NCBI GenBank assembly: GCA_013166835.1
Contig: JABLTI010000021.1
Span: 1 to 32,100 of the forward strand
Source: Promethearchaeati archaeon
GTDB taxonomy: Archaea > Asgardarchaeota > Heimdallarchaeia > JABLTI01
Direction: 5' to 3'
DNA length: 32,100 bases
The notes below the pieces were generated by a model. It searched no databases, had not been told where the DNA came from, and saw only the letters and a program-made list of their open reading frames with translations. Every line of letters begins with the position of its first letter. The first letter of the stretch is position 1. Positions 1-8,024 of the stretch are shown here, piece by piece. A program made the position numbers and the translations under genes.

Positions 1-54
1 ATTCAGAAAGACTATTTTCCTCGAGAAGAATTGATAGTCACTAAGGTAAGATAA
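1..54 (+). CDS. 3' end of an upstream gene, possibly formylmethanofuran dehydrogenase subunit A
   Basis: Frame 1 is open from the window edge to a TAA at 52-54 and encodes the last 17 residues, IQKDYFPREELIVTKVR. It lies immediately before fwdC, in the same direction, with about 20 bases between the stop and the FwdC ATG, so the two are probably co-transcribed. In fwd/fmd operons subunit A often sits next to C. I recall FwdA proteins ending in an acidic/aromatic YF-E-I-V type tail, which this resembles. The fragment is far too short to prove the family. The coding call rests on position and frame; the FwdA name is inference. Confidence 0.45.
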   Translation: MQKDYFPREELIVTKVR

Positions 55-73
55 TGTGTTGGTTGGTGGAATA

Positions 74-898
74 ATGGCGACTATAAATCTGACCTTGAAA
101 AAATTTGCAACAAAATTGAATATTCCAATCGAAGCTGAAATAATTTCTCCGGATAATTTCTTTGATAAAGATTTGACGGAAATTAGTCATTTATCTGTTT
201 GGCGAGGGAATAAAGAATTAACAATTAGTCAAGTTTTTACCATTTCTGGGGATCATGTAAAAGGTGGAGAAATCAAAGACCTCAAGATAGTTCTGAAAGG
301 TGATTTAACAAAGTTTAAACGAATCGGACAAAATATGTCTGAAGGATTAATTGATATTAAGGGTTCAGTTGGCATGCATTTAGGAACACAAATGGCTGGT
401 GGCAAAATTATTGTACAAGAAGATGCAGACGATTTTGCTGGAGCAAATATGAAAGGTGGAGAAATGCATATTTTAGGAAATGCTGGTCACTATCTTGGTG
501 GTTCTGTGAGGGGTGATTGGCGAGGGATGTCAAACGGGAAAATAAGAGTGGAAGGGAATATTGGTAATGAATGTGGTGTCTGGATGAGGAAGGGAATTAT
601 CGAAATAGGTGGAAATGTCAATTTGTTCCTTGGCATACATATGCACAATGGTTTAATTGTGGTGGATGGTGATGTAGAGGAACGAGCTGGAGCTGAAATG
701 ACTGGTGGGATCATTGTTATAAAAGGTAAACTCTTAAAGAATCTACCATCATTTGAATTTGTAGGTAAGAAAAAAGACATAGAAATTGAGAATTACGGCA
801 CAATTGTTGGTAACTATCTTGAATTTAAAGGAGATTTTGCAGAAAGAAAACAAGGATCGATGTTTCTCTTAGAAAGCAAGAATATTCATTTACTTTGA
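74..898 (+). CDS. fwdC: Formylmethanofuran dehydrogenase subunit C (GXGXG beta-helix protein)
   Basis: Predicted FwdC/FmdC, the beta-helix subunit of the Mo/W formylmethanofuran dehydrogenase that reduces CO2 onto methanofuran (or runs in reverse) in the archaeal Wood-Ljungdahl methyl branch; cytoplasmic. Visible evidence is a long series of G-x2-G-x-M-x2-G repeats, for example GTQMAGGKI, GANMKGGEM, GVWMRKGII, GIHMHNGLI and GAEMTGGII, spanning roughly residues 90-220. It is preceded by the SGDHVKGGE block typical of FwdC and of the glutamate synthase GXGXG domain. The absence of amidotransferase and FMN domains and the length of about 275 residues favour FwdC over GltB. I chose the ATG at 74 because GGTGG lies at 65-69; an in-frame GTG at 56 would add six residues. 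A T-rich stretch follows the stop. The catalytic B and D subunits are not in the window. Confidence 0.85.
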   Translation: MATINLTLKKFATKLNIPIEAEIISPDNFFDKDLTEISHLSVWRGNKELTISQVFTISGDHVKGGEIKDLKIVLKGDLTKFKRIGQNMSEGLIDIKGSVGMHLGTQMAGGKIIVQEDADDFAGANMKGGEMHILGNAGHYLGGSVRGDWRGMSNGKIRVEGNIGNECGVWMRKGIIEIGGNVNLFLGIHMHNGLIVVDGDVEERAGAEMTGGIIVIKGKLLKNLPSFEFVGKKKDIEIENYGTIVGNYLEFKGDFAERKQGSMFLLESKNIHLL

Positions 899-933
899 TT
901 TTTTCGTATTTAACTTGTTAGAATCTCTTTATT

Positions 934-1650
934 TTATACTGTACTAGTATAAACACTACGTGATGCTATATCGTATATTGTTTCTAAAAGATTCAAGTTA
1001 ATAATATCTTGTTCAAAAGTTATGACCCCATTTGCAGAAATTTCAACATCGAATTGAAAATTCACTTCTCTTAAAGTAAGGTTTATTTTGTGATTCTTTG
1101 GTTTATACATTTTCAAATTATCAAGATAGATTTTATTGTCGCTTATAAGAACTTCAAGATTTCCTGATAAATTCTCATCAATGGCCAAATCACTGAGTGT
1201 TAGTGATTGCGGAGTAATCTTTAATCTTGTTTTTGATAATTTAAGATAGAAATTCAGTAAGTCAAAATCGCAAGGTGAAAAACGCAGATTAATTCGTTTA
1301 CTAAGAAAATTTATGGCTCTTTTTATGTGTGTTTTTCTACCTGTGAAAAAACAAAGGAATATTCCAACTGGCGTTTCTAAATCAACTGGCGGATTAATAA
1401 TTTTTATTGATGTATCATCATATATAATCATCGTCTCAGATCGCATTGATGGAAGTGTTCTATGAGGGAAAGCAAATTTCTTTTCATTTATAGTATAATA
1501 TTTCCCTTGAAAGAAGCTACTCGCCAAAGGATCAAAGGTAACAAATTCAGTATCAATTGAAGGATTTCCAAAATCTATACTAGCAAACTGCTCTTCAGTA
1601 AGGTGTTCTTCACCGATTAAATAACCCCAATACAATGCGATGGTGTTCAA
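934..1650 (-). CDS. Hypothetical protein, 238 aa
   Basis: I do not recognise this family. The product is a predicted soluble protein without signal peptide or membrane helices. The first third is acidic and aromatic (IALYWGYLIGEEHLTEEQF near the start). The middle holds a basic stretch (TGRKTHIKRAINFLSKRINLR). The last 90 residues alternate hydrophobic and polar residues as in beta strands (LEVLISDNKIYLDNLKMY, FQFDVEISANGVITF). The start is a TTG at 1650, with no ATG until about residue 69. It converges on fwdC with 35 bases between the stops. The next minus-strand gene upstream ends at 1743. A real gene is likely from its length and codon use. Confidence 0.6.
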   Translation of the reverse strand: MNTIALYWGYLIGEEHLTEEQFASIDFGNPSIDTEFVTFDPLASSFFQGKYYTINEKKFAFPHRTLPSMRSETMIIYDDTSIKIINPPVDLETPVGIFLCFFTGRKTHIKRAINFLSKRINLRFSPCDFDLLNFYLKLSKTRLKITPQSLTLSDLAIDENLSGNLEVLISDNKIYLDNLKMYKPKNHKINLTLREVNFQFDVEISANGVITFEQDIINLNLLETIYDIASRSVYTSTV

Positions 1651-1718
1651 ACAATCAACTCAAATTGTATAATGTTATAATAGAAAACAGTCTTAATAAA
1701 AATTTCATTAGAGTACTG

Positions 1719-1735
1719 AAAAAAAGCTTTTTTTT
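1719..1735 (-). terminator. Oligo-T terminator candidate behind the 1743-2333 gene
   Basis: Seven A, GC, eight T on the plus strand. Read on the minus strand, a T7 run begins 18 bases after the stop of the secreted-protein gene. Oligo-T runs are the known intrinsic termination signal in archaea. The sequence is also a self-complementary AAAAAAAGC/GCTTTTTTT element. Confidence 0.4.
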
Positions 1736-1742
1736 ATGATAA

Positions 1743-2333
1743 TTACATATTCATATATCGTTCTGCGGCAGAGGGTTCTCGTTCTTCTTCTTCATCTTTT
1801 ATCATTCTTCTTCTGATTTTTGCTGCAACATAGATTCCAATGATTATGAAAAGTAAAATACCTATTCCAGAGATTAATCCAATAACCCAATCTTGAATAT
1901 TATTAGATTGATAAGTATAAGTCAAATCTAAGTTTGCAGGTGAACTGTTAGGATTAAAGAAAACAAAATAAATTGATCCATTTATATCCGTTGTAGTTTT
2001 ACTACTTTCTTGAATTCCCTCATAATAACCAATGGTTTCAAAATAAGCAGATCTTTCACTCAAACTTTGACTTTGCATTGTATAAAATTGCACCTTAGTA
2101 ACTTCTCTTCCTTGTACTGACAAGTCTGAAATCCATAGATACTTAGTAACTTGATTTTCTGTGAGATTTAGTTCGTGAATAAAAGTCCAGCTTTGAAGAG
2201 GTAGGGAATAATCCTTATTTATTGGTCCAGTAGTTTCTTCACTATTTATTTCAACAAAAGATATAGTAGAAGTTAAAACTAGAATGATGGTGAATAACTG
2301 AATTAAATGAGTAAAAATCCTCTTCTTTTTCAT
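1743..2333 (-). CDS. Secreted, C-terminally membrane-anchored protein of unknown function
   Basis: The 196-residue product starts with a basic n-region and hydrophobic core (MKKKRIF, then LFTIILVLTSTISFV to about residue 27), a signal peptide or N-terminal anchor. About 115 residues follow that are probably beta-rich and extracellular, with N-glycosylation sequons NLT, NGS and NSS. A strong membrane helix lies near residues 149-171 (VIGLISGIGILLFIIIGIYVAA), followed by a KIRRRMIKDEEEER cytoplasmic tail. The topology is therefore outside-facing with a short charged inner tail. The family is not recognised. It has the same overall architecture as the protein at 25017-25685, but I see no obvious sequence similarity. 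ATG start at 2333. Confidence 0.65.
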   Translation of the reverse strand: MKKKRIFTHLIQLFTIILVLTSTISFVEINSEETTGPINKDYSLPLQSWTFIHELNLTENQVTKYLWISDLSVQGREVTKVQFYTMQSQSLSERSAYFETIGYYEGIQESSKTTTDINGSIYFVFFNPNSSPANLDLTYTYQSNNIQDWVIGLISGIGILLFIIIGIYVAAKIRRRMIKDEEEEREPSAAERYMNM

Positions 2334-2575
2334 AATATATAAAAGAAAATTACTGACATAAAAAATTTGGGACGATTGCTTTGTTTTATTTTATCAAGAA
2401 CAGTCTTAAAGAAAGAGATGCGTTTTTGTCGTTTTTGATTAAAAATCATTTAATTCTTTAGAAAGAGTTTTTAAGTTATTTGCCAATAGGAAGGAATACC
2501 AAGTTTATGACAATGACATGAACTTACTGACTCATTACAGTCGATTTAGATTCAAATTAAGGTGGAACATAAAAC

Positions 2576-3052
2576 ATGTCCAAGGAAAAAAAACCTAAAG
2601 CGAAGAAAGCTGACAAAACAGAGGAAAAAGCTAAAGCAACTAAAGCAAAAGCCAAGCCAAAAACAACTAAAGCCAAAGCAGAAGCCAAACCAAAGGCAAC
2701 AAAAGCTAAGGCAGAAGCTAAACCAAAAGCAGAAGCCAAACCAGAATCAAAGCCAGCTGAAAGCAAACAAAAGTATAAACCTGAAAACACCATTTTTGTT
2801 GGAAATAAGCCTGCTATGACTTATGTTTTAGCAATTATGACTTGCTTCAATGAAAACAAAGCTAAAGAAGTACAAATCTGTGCAAGAGGACGTGCAATTA
2901 GCACAGCAGTTGATGTAGCTGAATTAACAAGAAATAGATTTATGTCAGAACTAAAAGTTAAGTCTATCATAACAAGCACTGAACAAGTTGTTCGAAGAGA
3001 AGGTGGCGGAGTAGCCAACGTTTCTGCTATTGAAATCACATTAGCGAAATAA
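2576..3052 (+). CDS. albA: Alba-family chromatin/RNA-binding protein with an H1-like Lys/Ala/Pro N-terminal tail
   Basis: Residues 69-158 are a clear Alba domain: [17 protein letters not shown], then [16 protein letters not shown] and LTRNRF, and a C-terminal strand ending in [10 protein letters not shown]. Alba dimers coat DNA and bind RNA. In Sulfolobus Alba the loop reads GKKP, with K16 the acetylated lysine; here it is GNKP, so the K16 position is Asn77 and only the K17 equivalent (Lys78) remains. Residues 1-68 form a low-complexity basic tail built from imperfect [11 protein letters not shown] units and grading into [14 protein letters not shown]. It resembles histone H1 tails and is absent from ordinary Alba proteins of about 90-100 residues. 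GGTGG at 2562-2566 precedes the ATG by about 9 bases. A pyrimidine-rich terminator follows the stop. Confidence 0.9.
   Translation: MSKEKKPKAKKADKTEEKAKATKAKAKPKTTKAKAEAKPKATKAKAEAKPKAEAKPESKPAESKQKYKPENTIFVGNKPAMTYVLAIMTCFNENKAKEVQICARGRAISTAVDVAELTRNRFMSELKVKSIITSTEQVVRREGGGVANVSAIEITLAK
2633..2780 (+). repeat. Imperfect Lys/Ala/Pro-coding repeats inside the Alba tail
   Basis: This is a run of near-repeats at DNA level (variants of aaagcaactaaagcaaaagc and gcagaagccaaaccaaa). It encodes [31 protein letters not shown] and KAEAKP. Units are 9-11 codons and diverged at third positions, so the repeat is maintained at protein level, not as a recent DNA duplication. Copy number could vary between strains. 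Confidence 0.7.
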
Positions 3053-3080
3053 TTCCCTTCTTTTTCTTGCTTTTTCCTTC
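3053..3080 (+). terminator. Pyrimidine-rich terminator after the Alba gene
   Basis: Directly after the TAA at 3050-3052 comes a tract almost wholly C/T with T5 runs (ttcttttt, gctttttcc). No stable hairpin precedes it, consistent with an archaeal oligo-T terminator. Confidence 0.5.
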
Positions 3081-3181
3081 AATTATTTCAATATTAATTC
3101 ATAGGAGAATTAATAAAGTACTAGATGACTGAGAAACTAATTCAATTAAAATTTGACCAACCACTGTTGGTGTTTCTAATT

Positions 3182-3715
3182 ATGAAAACTGCAATATGTG
3201 CTTTTTGTGCGCAAACAGGAATGCTTTGTAAAGATTGTCAAACCAAGTTAGCAGAAGGCGAAATAACTAATACAGACATAAAAATTGCTAAAACAGCAGT
3301 TGATTTTGAGAAAAATAATCCAAATGCTTCCAAAGTAACCATATTGGAAACCATTGAAAGACCAAAATTTATTCTCTTAATAGTTTCTCCAGGATCTATT
3401 AGATTCTTAACTGGAGGTACTCTGGATTTTGACAAGAGATTAGAACGAGTTTTGAATAAACCAATTAAATTAATGGAAAAGAGTAAGAATAAAAGGAGAG
3501 TTATTGATGATATCTTTTCTCCTGCACTAATAAGTGGTATAAATACAATTTTTGTTCCGATTCGTTCATCACAACCAGGTCAATCATCTGTAGAAGAAGA
3601 AACTATAGTTGTCCTTTCTCCTGACGAAAAAGAAAAGCTTCCAGGCACAGTAAAAGAATTGATTGATTTAGTTAAACTCGTTGCCGGTGAAGATATAAGA
3701 GTTGAATTTCGCTAA
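3182..3715 (+). CDS. Archaeal zinc-ribbon / degenerate KH-like RNA-binding protein
   Basis: The N-terminus carries CAFC and CKDC (Cys pairs about 7 residues apart), a probable zinc ribbon. An acidic helix follows, then a KH-like block (FILLIVSPGSIRFLTGG, LDFDKRLERVLNKPIKLMEK) in which the nucleic-acid-binding GxxG loop is altered. The segment IDDIFSPALISGINTIFVP resembles the end of archaeal NusA-like KH proteins. I recall conserved archaeal proteins that begin M-x-I-C-x2-C-A-K-T-G-x-L-C-x2-C and lead into a KH domain; function is unproven, probably RNA or transcription related. The ATG at 3182 is preferred because GGTG lies 9 bases upstream and homologues start just before the first Cys pair. 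An in-frame ATG at 3125 would add 19 residues. Confidence 0.6.
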   Translation: MKTAICAFCAQTGMLCKDCQTKLAEGEITNTDIKIAKTAVDFEKNNPNASKVTILETIERPKFILLIVSPGSIRFLTGGTLDFDKRLERVLNKPIKLMEKSKNKRRVIDDIFSPALISGINTIFVPIRSSQPGQSSVEEETIVVLSPDEKEKLPGTVKELIDLVKLVAGEDIRVEFR

Positions 3716-3724
3716 GAGATGAAA

Positions 3725-3741
3725 TTCTTTTTTTTATTTTT
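3725..3741 (+). terminator. Oligo-T terminator between convergent genes
   Basis: T8, A, T5 begins about 10 bases after the stop of the zinc-ribbon/KH-like gene and ends just before the converging truD stop at 3745. Confidence 0.45.
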
Positions 3742-3744
3742 AAA

Positions 3745-5016
3745 TCAATACTTCAGAGGATTCGCTTTCATTAATTCCCGTAATACGACAGTTGCATAGG
3801 AACCTCGTTTTAAAGTAAATTGTGTAACCACATAATCTTGATTCTCGGAATCAACATCTATTGAGTATGAGAGATTTTCAGGTATTAGTGCGATTCTTCT
3901 ATTTGATCCAATAAATCTTAGTGTTGGCAGATACTTGACCTTAAAATTATCAAGTTTAATATCATCTTTCTCAAGCAATGATTTTGCATAATCCGATAAC
4001 ACATTATCAGTTAAATTTGTTTTAAACCCAATTATAGGTAAGATTGCTATATTCTCTTCTAATTCATCTATAGGATTGTTTGATAGATTACCATAGATGC
4101 GAATTCTTTCTGATAGAGTTAAATTCCAAATATGCGATTGATAAGCGTGAATGAAGATTCTCTGAAGATTCTTAGGTAAAATGTGTAATGCTCCAAGAAA
4201 ATCATTCGGTTTTTTACTCAAGTATTTCAAGATTCGTTTCTCAAAAATCATACTACTTGGAAGTAATTTCAAAGTTTTCTTGGGATCATTGGTTTCTTGA
4301 AACATTTTTCGAGCAAGGATGGTTGATTCAGCTTCATCTTCGGTAGTATAAGAGATATAGAGATGAAGTGCTTTCTCTACTTCACCTAGCAATAAGAATT
4401 TGCCAATGATGTGAGAAATAGGTCTTCGAGTTCCAAAACGTTGATGCCCAAAATAATTTGGTATCCCATTGAATTCATTAATTTCTTTAATGATATTCTT
4501 CACTTTATGATTTATCTGCTCTTTCCCATAATTTAATTCTCTTATTTTAATTGTAAAATGATTTCCATATAAATCCCCAAGGTACGTTTGGTAAATGGTT
4601 GTTCGTGGTGATCGTATGATAATTCCTTCTAACTCCAACTGACTAAGCTTTTCAGGTGGTATTTTCCAAATCGTTGCCCTTTGAGCAGTATATGCTGTTT
4701 TGTCTTTTGTTCCTGCAACATTAATATCATTTAGTTCTCGCTTAAGTGATGAAGAAATTTTGTATAAAGCGTTATTACTTTCAATATCCTTTTTTATCAA
4801 TACAAATTCTGTAAATAATCCCGGTTCATTATTACCTAAAGAAAAATAAGGATCATCAATGGGTATTTTTCGTCCATCCAATAAAACTTCCTCTACTCGA
4901 AAATCATCTGGAGTAGTACGTAATTTTCCATCAATTCCCTCTGTTTCAGTACAATAATAGAGTATCCCCATTTTTTTCTCAATGGGATGACTTTCTCTTA
5001 ATTCTCCTTCTGCCAT
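3745..5016 (-). CDS. truD: tRNA pseudouridine synthase TruD (Pus7 family)
   Basis: TruD/Pus7 converts uridine 13 of tRNA (and related sites) to pseudouridine. The diagnostic motifs are present: NVAGTKDKTAYTAQRATI near residues 99-116 with the nucleophilic Asp105 in GTKDK, and NYFGHQRFGTRRPISHIIG at 187-205, the TruD signature. The 423-residue length fits archaeal members, which carry a long insertion domain between the catalytic halves (here about 210-340). The C-terminus has the expected FTLKRGSYATVVLRELMK element. An AGGAG site lies about 8 bases upstream of the ATG. The neighbouring pth2 gene ends 22 bases upstream in the same direction, so a two-gene tRNA operon is likely. Confidence 0.93.
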   Translation of the reverse strand: MAEGELRESHPIEKKMGILYYCTETEGIDGKLRTTPDDFRVEEVLLDGRKIPIDDPYFSLGNNEPGLFTEFVLIKKDIESNNALYKISSSLKRELNDINVAGTKDKTAYTAQRATIWKIPPEKLSQLELEGIIIRSPRTTIYQTYLGDLYGNHFTIKIRELNYGKEQINHKVKNIIKEINEFNGIPNYFGHQRFGTRRPISHIIGKFLLLGEVEKALHLYISYTTEDEAESTILARKMFQETNDPKKTLKLLPSSMIFEKRILKYLSKKPNDFLGALHILPKNLQRIFIHAYQSHIWNLTLSERIRIYGNLSNNPIDELEENIAILPIIGFKTNLTDNVLSDYAKSLLEKDDIKLDNFKVKYLPTLRFIGSNRRIALIPENLSYSIDVDSENQDYVVTQFTLKRGSYATVVLRELMKANPLKY

Positions 5017-5038
5017 TCAGATCTCCTAAAAATCTCTT

Positions 5039-5407
5039 TCAGAGTAATTTAAGGTTAGATGTAATTTTATCCATGACATTATTAGGAGCAGGACCTATTG
5101 CTACAGCTGTTGCAGTACCAGGGGGTAATTCTGTAAGTCCCGCATCATTCACAAAAGAACAGGGGAGATTTTTGCTTCGAGCTTTTTGATAAATTAACTC
5201 CAATTCTTCTTTAGTAGCTATTTGCACTGCAACTTTTTTTTGTCCTTCAGAAAACCAGCTTTTTACCCACTTTAGTTTTGCTCTTTTTGCTTCTTCTACA
5301 GAAATTACTGCTGCATGAGCCGCTTGGATTGCCATCTTACCTTTTGACATTTTGAGATCTGTGCGAATAGCTATAATCATTTTATATTGAAATTCTTCAG
5401 TTCTCAT
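5039..5407 (-). CDS. pth2: Peptidyl-tRNA hydrolase, archaeal/eukaryotic type (Pth2)
   Basis: Pth2 releases peptides from prematurely dissociated peptidyl-tRNA. The 122-residue protein shows the family core: IIAIRTDLKMSKGKMAIQ, then AAHAAV (residues 11-34), and VNDAGLTELPPGTATAVAIG followed by PAP (86-108). These contain the conserved Lys, His and Asp positions of the active site. It is unrelated to bacterial Pth. The ATG at 5407 adds nine residues before the conserved core. A second in-frame ATG gives MIIAIRTDL and could also serve. It lies directly upstream of truD. Confidence 0.95.
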   Translation of the reverse strand: MRTEEFQYKMIIAIRTDLKMSKGKMAIQAAHAAVISVEEAKRAKLKWVKSWFSEGQKKVAVQIATKEELELIYQKARSKNLPCSFVNDAGLTELPPGTATAVAIGPAPNNVMDKITSNLKLL

Positions 5408-5577
5408 TTGTCAATCACATCATTTGGAAATTCTGATTCTATTTATAATTCTTTATTAAGATTTATTGATTTTTAGTATTTAATATAATCTAGTTAATAA
5501 TATTATTAACAGATATAATAGAACCAACAACTTAAGAATGAATAAATTACTTACATCCTATATATTAACTAATTCAA

Positions 5578-6837
5578 ATGAGGAAAATCCTTTCAAGTAT
5601 TTTTGGGGTTCGTAGTTTGGAGTCCGATGTTGCCATAGTAGGAGCTGGACCAATTGGTTCGTTAGCGGCTTTACATGCTGCTAAAAAAGGAATTAAGGTT
5701 TCCATTTTAGAGCAAAGGAAAGAAATTGGTTTTCCAGATCATTGTGCTGGTTTACTGAGTGTTAATGGTTTAACTCTCCTTGGATTAGATAATTTGCCCC
5801 GAAATATAATACAGAATACAGAAATACAAGGAGCAAAATTTTATTCTCCTTCTGGTCAAGTTTTTTCAATAAAAAGAAATGAGACTCAAGCTTATGTTAT
5901 CAATCGTGCATTATTTGATCAATTTCTAAAACAAAAGGCTGAGAAAGCAGGAGTCAATTATCTGACAAATAAAAAAGTGCTTGATGCAAATTTTGATCGT
6001 AATAATAAGAAGCTAACAATTGAGTATCTTGATCTAAAACTGAAAAAGAAAAAACAGCACACTTCTACTGTAGGAATTATTGCTAGTGGTTCTAAAAGAA
6101 AAATTGCTCAAGACTCCGGATTCAAACAAATCTCAAATAGGAAGTATCTCACCGGTTACCAATATGATGTTGAAAACATATCTGATTTGGATATTAATAT
6201 GGTTGAAATCCATTTAAGTAATAAACTAGCTCCGGGTTTCTTCGTATATATTATACCTACTTCTCAAACTTCCGCAAAAATTGGTTTAGCTTCAAGATTG
6301 AAACCATCAATTGACCAACTTAATCATTTCATCCAAATACATCCAACTGTTAAAGATAGATTTGTTAAAAGCTCAATTAAGAAGAAATATAGTGGCAGAA
6401 TTATCATAAATGGTTTACTGAGAAAAACGTCATCAAATGGTCTATTAATAACAGGTGATGCTGCAGGACAAACAAAAGCAACTACAGGTGGAGGTGTGAT
6501 TACAGGTGGCATCGCTGGTACTATAGCTGGAAAAATTGCAGCAGATTCCATTCTCGCTCAAGATAATAGTAGGAGATTTTTGAAAAAGTATGATGTTTTA
6601 TGGAAAAAACAACTATTATCTCAATTCAAATCAATGGCTTTCTTTAGATGGTGTGTAAATCGATTAACTGACAAAGCGTTGGAAAAAGTCTTTGAGACAA
6701 TTATTGAGAACAATATAGCAGATTTAATTGTTGAAAAAGGAGACATAGACAGCCAAGCAGATGTTTTACGTGCTCTTTTAAGACATCCTGCTATCATAAA
6801 ATTAGCAATAAGAGTTTTACCTCTTTTACAATTCTAA
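5578..6837 (+). CDS. Geranylgeranyl reductase family FAD-dependent oxidoreductase
   Basis: Residues 17-46 form a Rossmann FAD site (VAIVGAGPIGSLAALHAAKK, ending with an acidic residue in ILEQR). PDHCAGLL at 53-60 is the Cys-containing motif of the geranylgeranyl reductase family. LLITGDAAGQTKATTGGGV at 289-307 is the second flavin-binding motif (GDAAG, with the glycine-rich continuation seen in archaeal GGRs). Such enzymes saturate isoprenoid chains of archaeal lipids, quinones or dolichol-type carriers; which substrate applies here cannot be told. At 419 residues it is close to family length (about 390-460). The C-terminal 90 residues are helical and probably membrane-apposed. ATG at 5578; the upstream 170 bases are very AT-rich and are shared as a divergent promoter region with pth2. 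Confidence 0.85.
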   Translation: MRKILSSIFGVRSLESDVAIVGAGPIGSLAALHAAKKGIKVSILEQRKEIGFPDHCAGLLSVNGLTLLGLDNLPRNIIQNTEIQGAKFYSPSGQVFSIKRNETQAYVINRALFDQFLKQKAEKAGVNYLTNKKVLDANFDRNNKKLTIEYLDLKLKKKKQHTSTVGIIASGSKRKIAQDSGFKQISNRKYLTGYQYDVENISDLDINMVEIHLSNKLAPGFFVYIIPTSQTSAKIGLASRLKPSIDQLNHFIQIHPTVKDRFVKSSIKKKYSGRIIINGLLRKTSSNGLLITGDAAGQTKATTGGGVITGGIAGTIAGKIAADSILAQDNSRRFLKKYDVLWKKQLLSQFKSMAFFRWCVNRLTDKALEKVFETIIENNIADLIVEKGDIDSQADVLRALLRHPAIIKLAIRVLPLLQF

Positions 6838-6850
6838 AAAAAGAAGAGAA

Positions 6851-6868
6851 ACCTCAAAAAAATGAGGT
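6851..6868. terminator. Hairpin between convergent genes
   Basis: ACCTCA, loop of six A, TGAGGT: a perfect 6-bp inverted repeat midway between the stop at 6837 (+) and the stop at 6898 (-). It is flanked by A-rich sequence, giving a U-rich loop when read from the minus strand. Likely a shared terminator or 3' processing signal. Confidence 0.45.
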
Positions 6869-6897
6869 ATGTATTTGCTATATAATATCTAAACAAA

Positions 6898-7917
6898 TTA
6901 TTTCTTCATTATATAACCAGTGAAACTTGGTGCCGGTAAATCTTTCATGGTTAGTACGCCAGGATTTGCATTCACTACTTTTGGAATAAGATTCACTATC
7001 ATTGAAGCGGTACCAACATCGCCATGAACTCCACCAATGATTTTCTGGTTGATTCCGGGAACTCCTTCGATTACAATACTATCATATTCCTCGTGATCGC
7101 CAGAATAAGCAAAGAAATCTAAAATAACGATTTCATGGTTACCTTTCATAGCTACTCCTCTGCTATGAAGTCCTCTAACATAACCCTCCGGAACTCTTCC
7201 AAAGGGACTATCAAATTCTTTCTCAGTAATCATAGCTTTTGGTGGAAATTCTACAATCTTGTCTACGTTTAATCCTAGAGCTGAAACAATCATTTGAATT
7301 GATTCTTCAAGTCCGACATGACCGGTGATTTCTTTATCACTAATTTTCTTGTTGAATTCACCAATTGTTAGATTAGTTCCAATTTTCTTCTGGAAAGGAA
7401 TTCTTCTACGACTTGAATTCATCATTCGGGTTACATGTATTTTTTCAACTGTTTCACATGGAGCTGTGAGTACTATTGGTAACAAATCCATTAAGTAACC
7501 AGGATTAATACCAGAACCTGTAACTGTAACCTTTTTCTCTTTCGCTAATTTGTCGATTTTTGTTGCTAATTCAGGATGGAAATCCCATGGGTAAGATAAT
7601 TGCTCACACATAGTAATTACATTAGCTCCTGCTTCAACAGCTTGAATTATCATTGGGGCTATTGTTTCAAAAAATGATGAAGTTGCGATAATAACAACAT
7701 CAACTGTATTATTCAATAAAGGTTCAAGATTCTTTACTATTGGTAAATCTGGAACATCGGATAATTCAATAATTTCATTCAGTTTTTTACCTTCAAAAGC
7801 TGGATCAATATCTACGATTCCCAGGAAATTAACATTTTCTCGTTTCAATAGGAGTTTTGTCACTAGTTGACCCATTGGTCCAAATCCTACTTGTATCACA
7901 TTAAATTTTTCGCTCAA
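6898..7917 (-). CDS. DapB-like NAD(P)-dependent amine dehydrogenase (2,4-diaminopentanoate dehydrogenase-like)
   Basis: The N-terminus has a Rossmann nucleotide site (VIQVGFGPMGQLVTKLLL, GFGPMG at residues 11-16). A DapB-like fold follows: VVIIATSSFFETIAPMI, then NVITMCEQLSYPWD, then GSGINPGYLMDLLPIVL. This arrangement is typical of the dihydrodipicolinate-reductase-like family that includes 2,4-diaminopentanoate dehydrogenase (Ord) of ornithine fermentation and several uncharacterised archaeal members. It is not true DapB, being about 70 residues longer and lacking the HH-x-K signature. Substrate unknown; an amino acid or amine is likely. The start is a TTG at 7917, supported by GAGGT placed 7 bases upstream, with no competing ATG nearby. 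Confidence 0.75.
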   Translation of the reverse strand: MSEKFNVIQVGFGPMGQLVTKLLLKRENVNFLGIVDIDPAFEGKKLNEIIELSDVPDLPIVKNLEPLLNNTVDVVIIATSSFFETIAPMIIQAVEAGANVITMCEQLSYPWDFHPELATKIDKLAKEKKVTVTGSGINPGYLMDLLPIVLTAPCETVEKIHVTRMMNSSRRRIPFQKKIGTNLTIGEFNKKISDKEITGHVGLEESIQMIVSALGLNVDKIVEFPPKAMITEKEFDSPFGRVPEGYVRGLHSRGVAMKGNHEIVILDFFAYSGDHEEYDSIVIEGVPGINQKIIGGVHGDVGTASMIVNLIPKVVNANPGVLTMKDLPAPSFTGYIMKK

Positions 7918-8024
7918 TTAAAAACCTCACTTTATTCTACTTTTTATTCTGATGTAAGTTTTAGCATTAAAATTTTTTTTGTTAGATATTTTGAATGAAA
8001 AACACTAGAAAAAACAAGAAAAAT

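Noticed and set aside
490..780. Minus-strand open frame opposite fwdC
   Set aside because: Shadow of the glycine-repeat coding sequence; Pro/Ser-rich translation with no family resemblance.
56..898. Glutamate synthase large subunit
   Set aside because: The GXGXG domain is shared with GltB, but the amidotransferase and FMN domains are absent and the SGDHVKGGE start is FwdC-like.
2633..2780. CRISPR array or true tandem DNA repeat
   Set aside because: Units are in-frame, imperfect, without spacers, and explained by the protein tail.
2557..2819. Two open frames, one on each strand, overlapping the Alba tail
   Set aside because: They are by-products of the low-complexity Lys/Ala/Pro codons; the Alba frame continues into a conserved domain and has a ribosome-binding site.
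6898..7917. Dihydrodipicolinate reductase DapB
   Set aside because: Rossmann start is shared, but the protein is longer and the DapB catalytic His-His/Lys signature is not seen.
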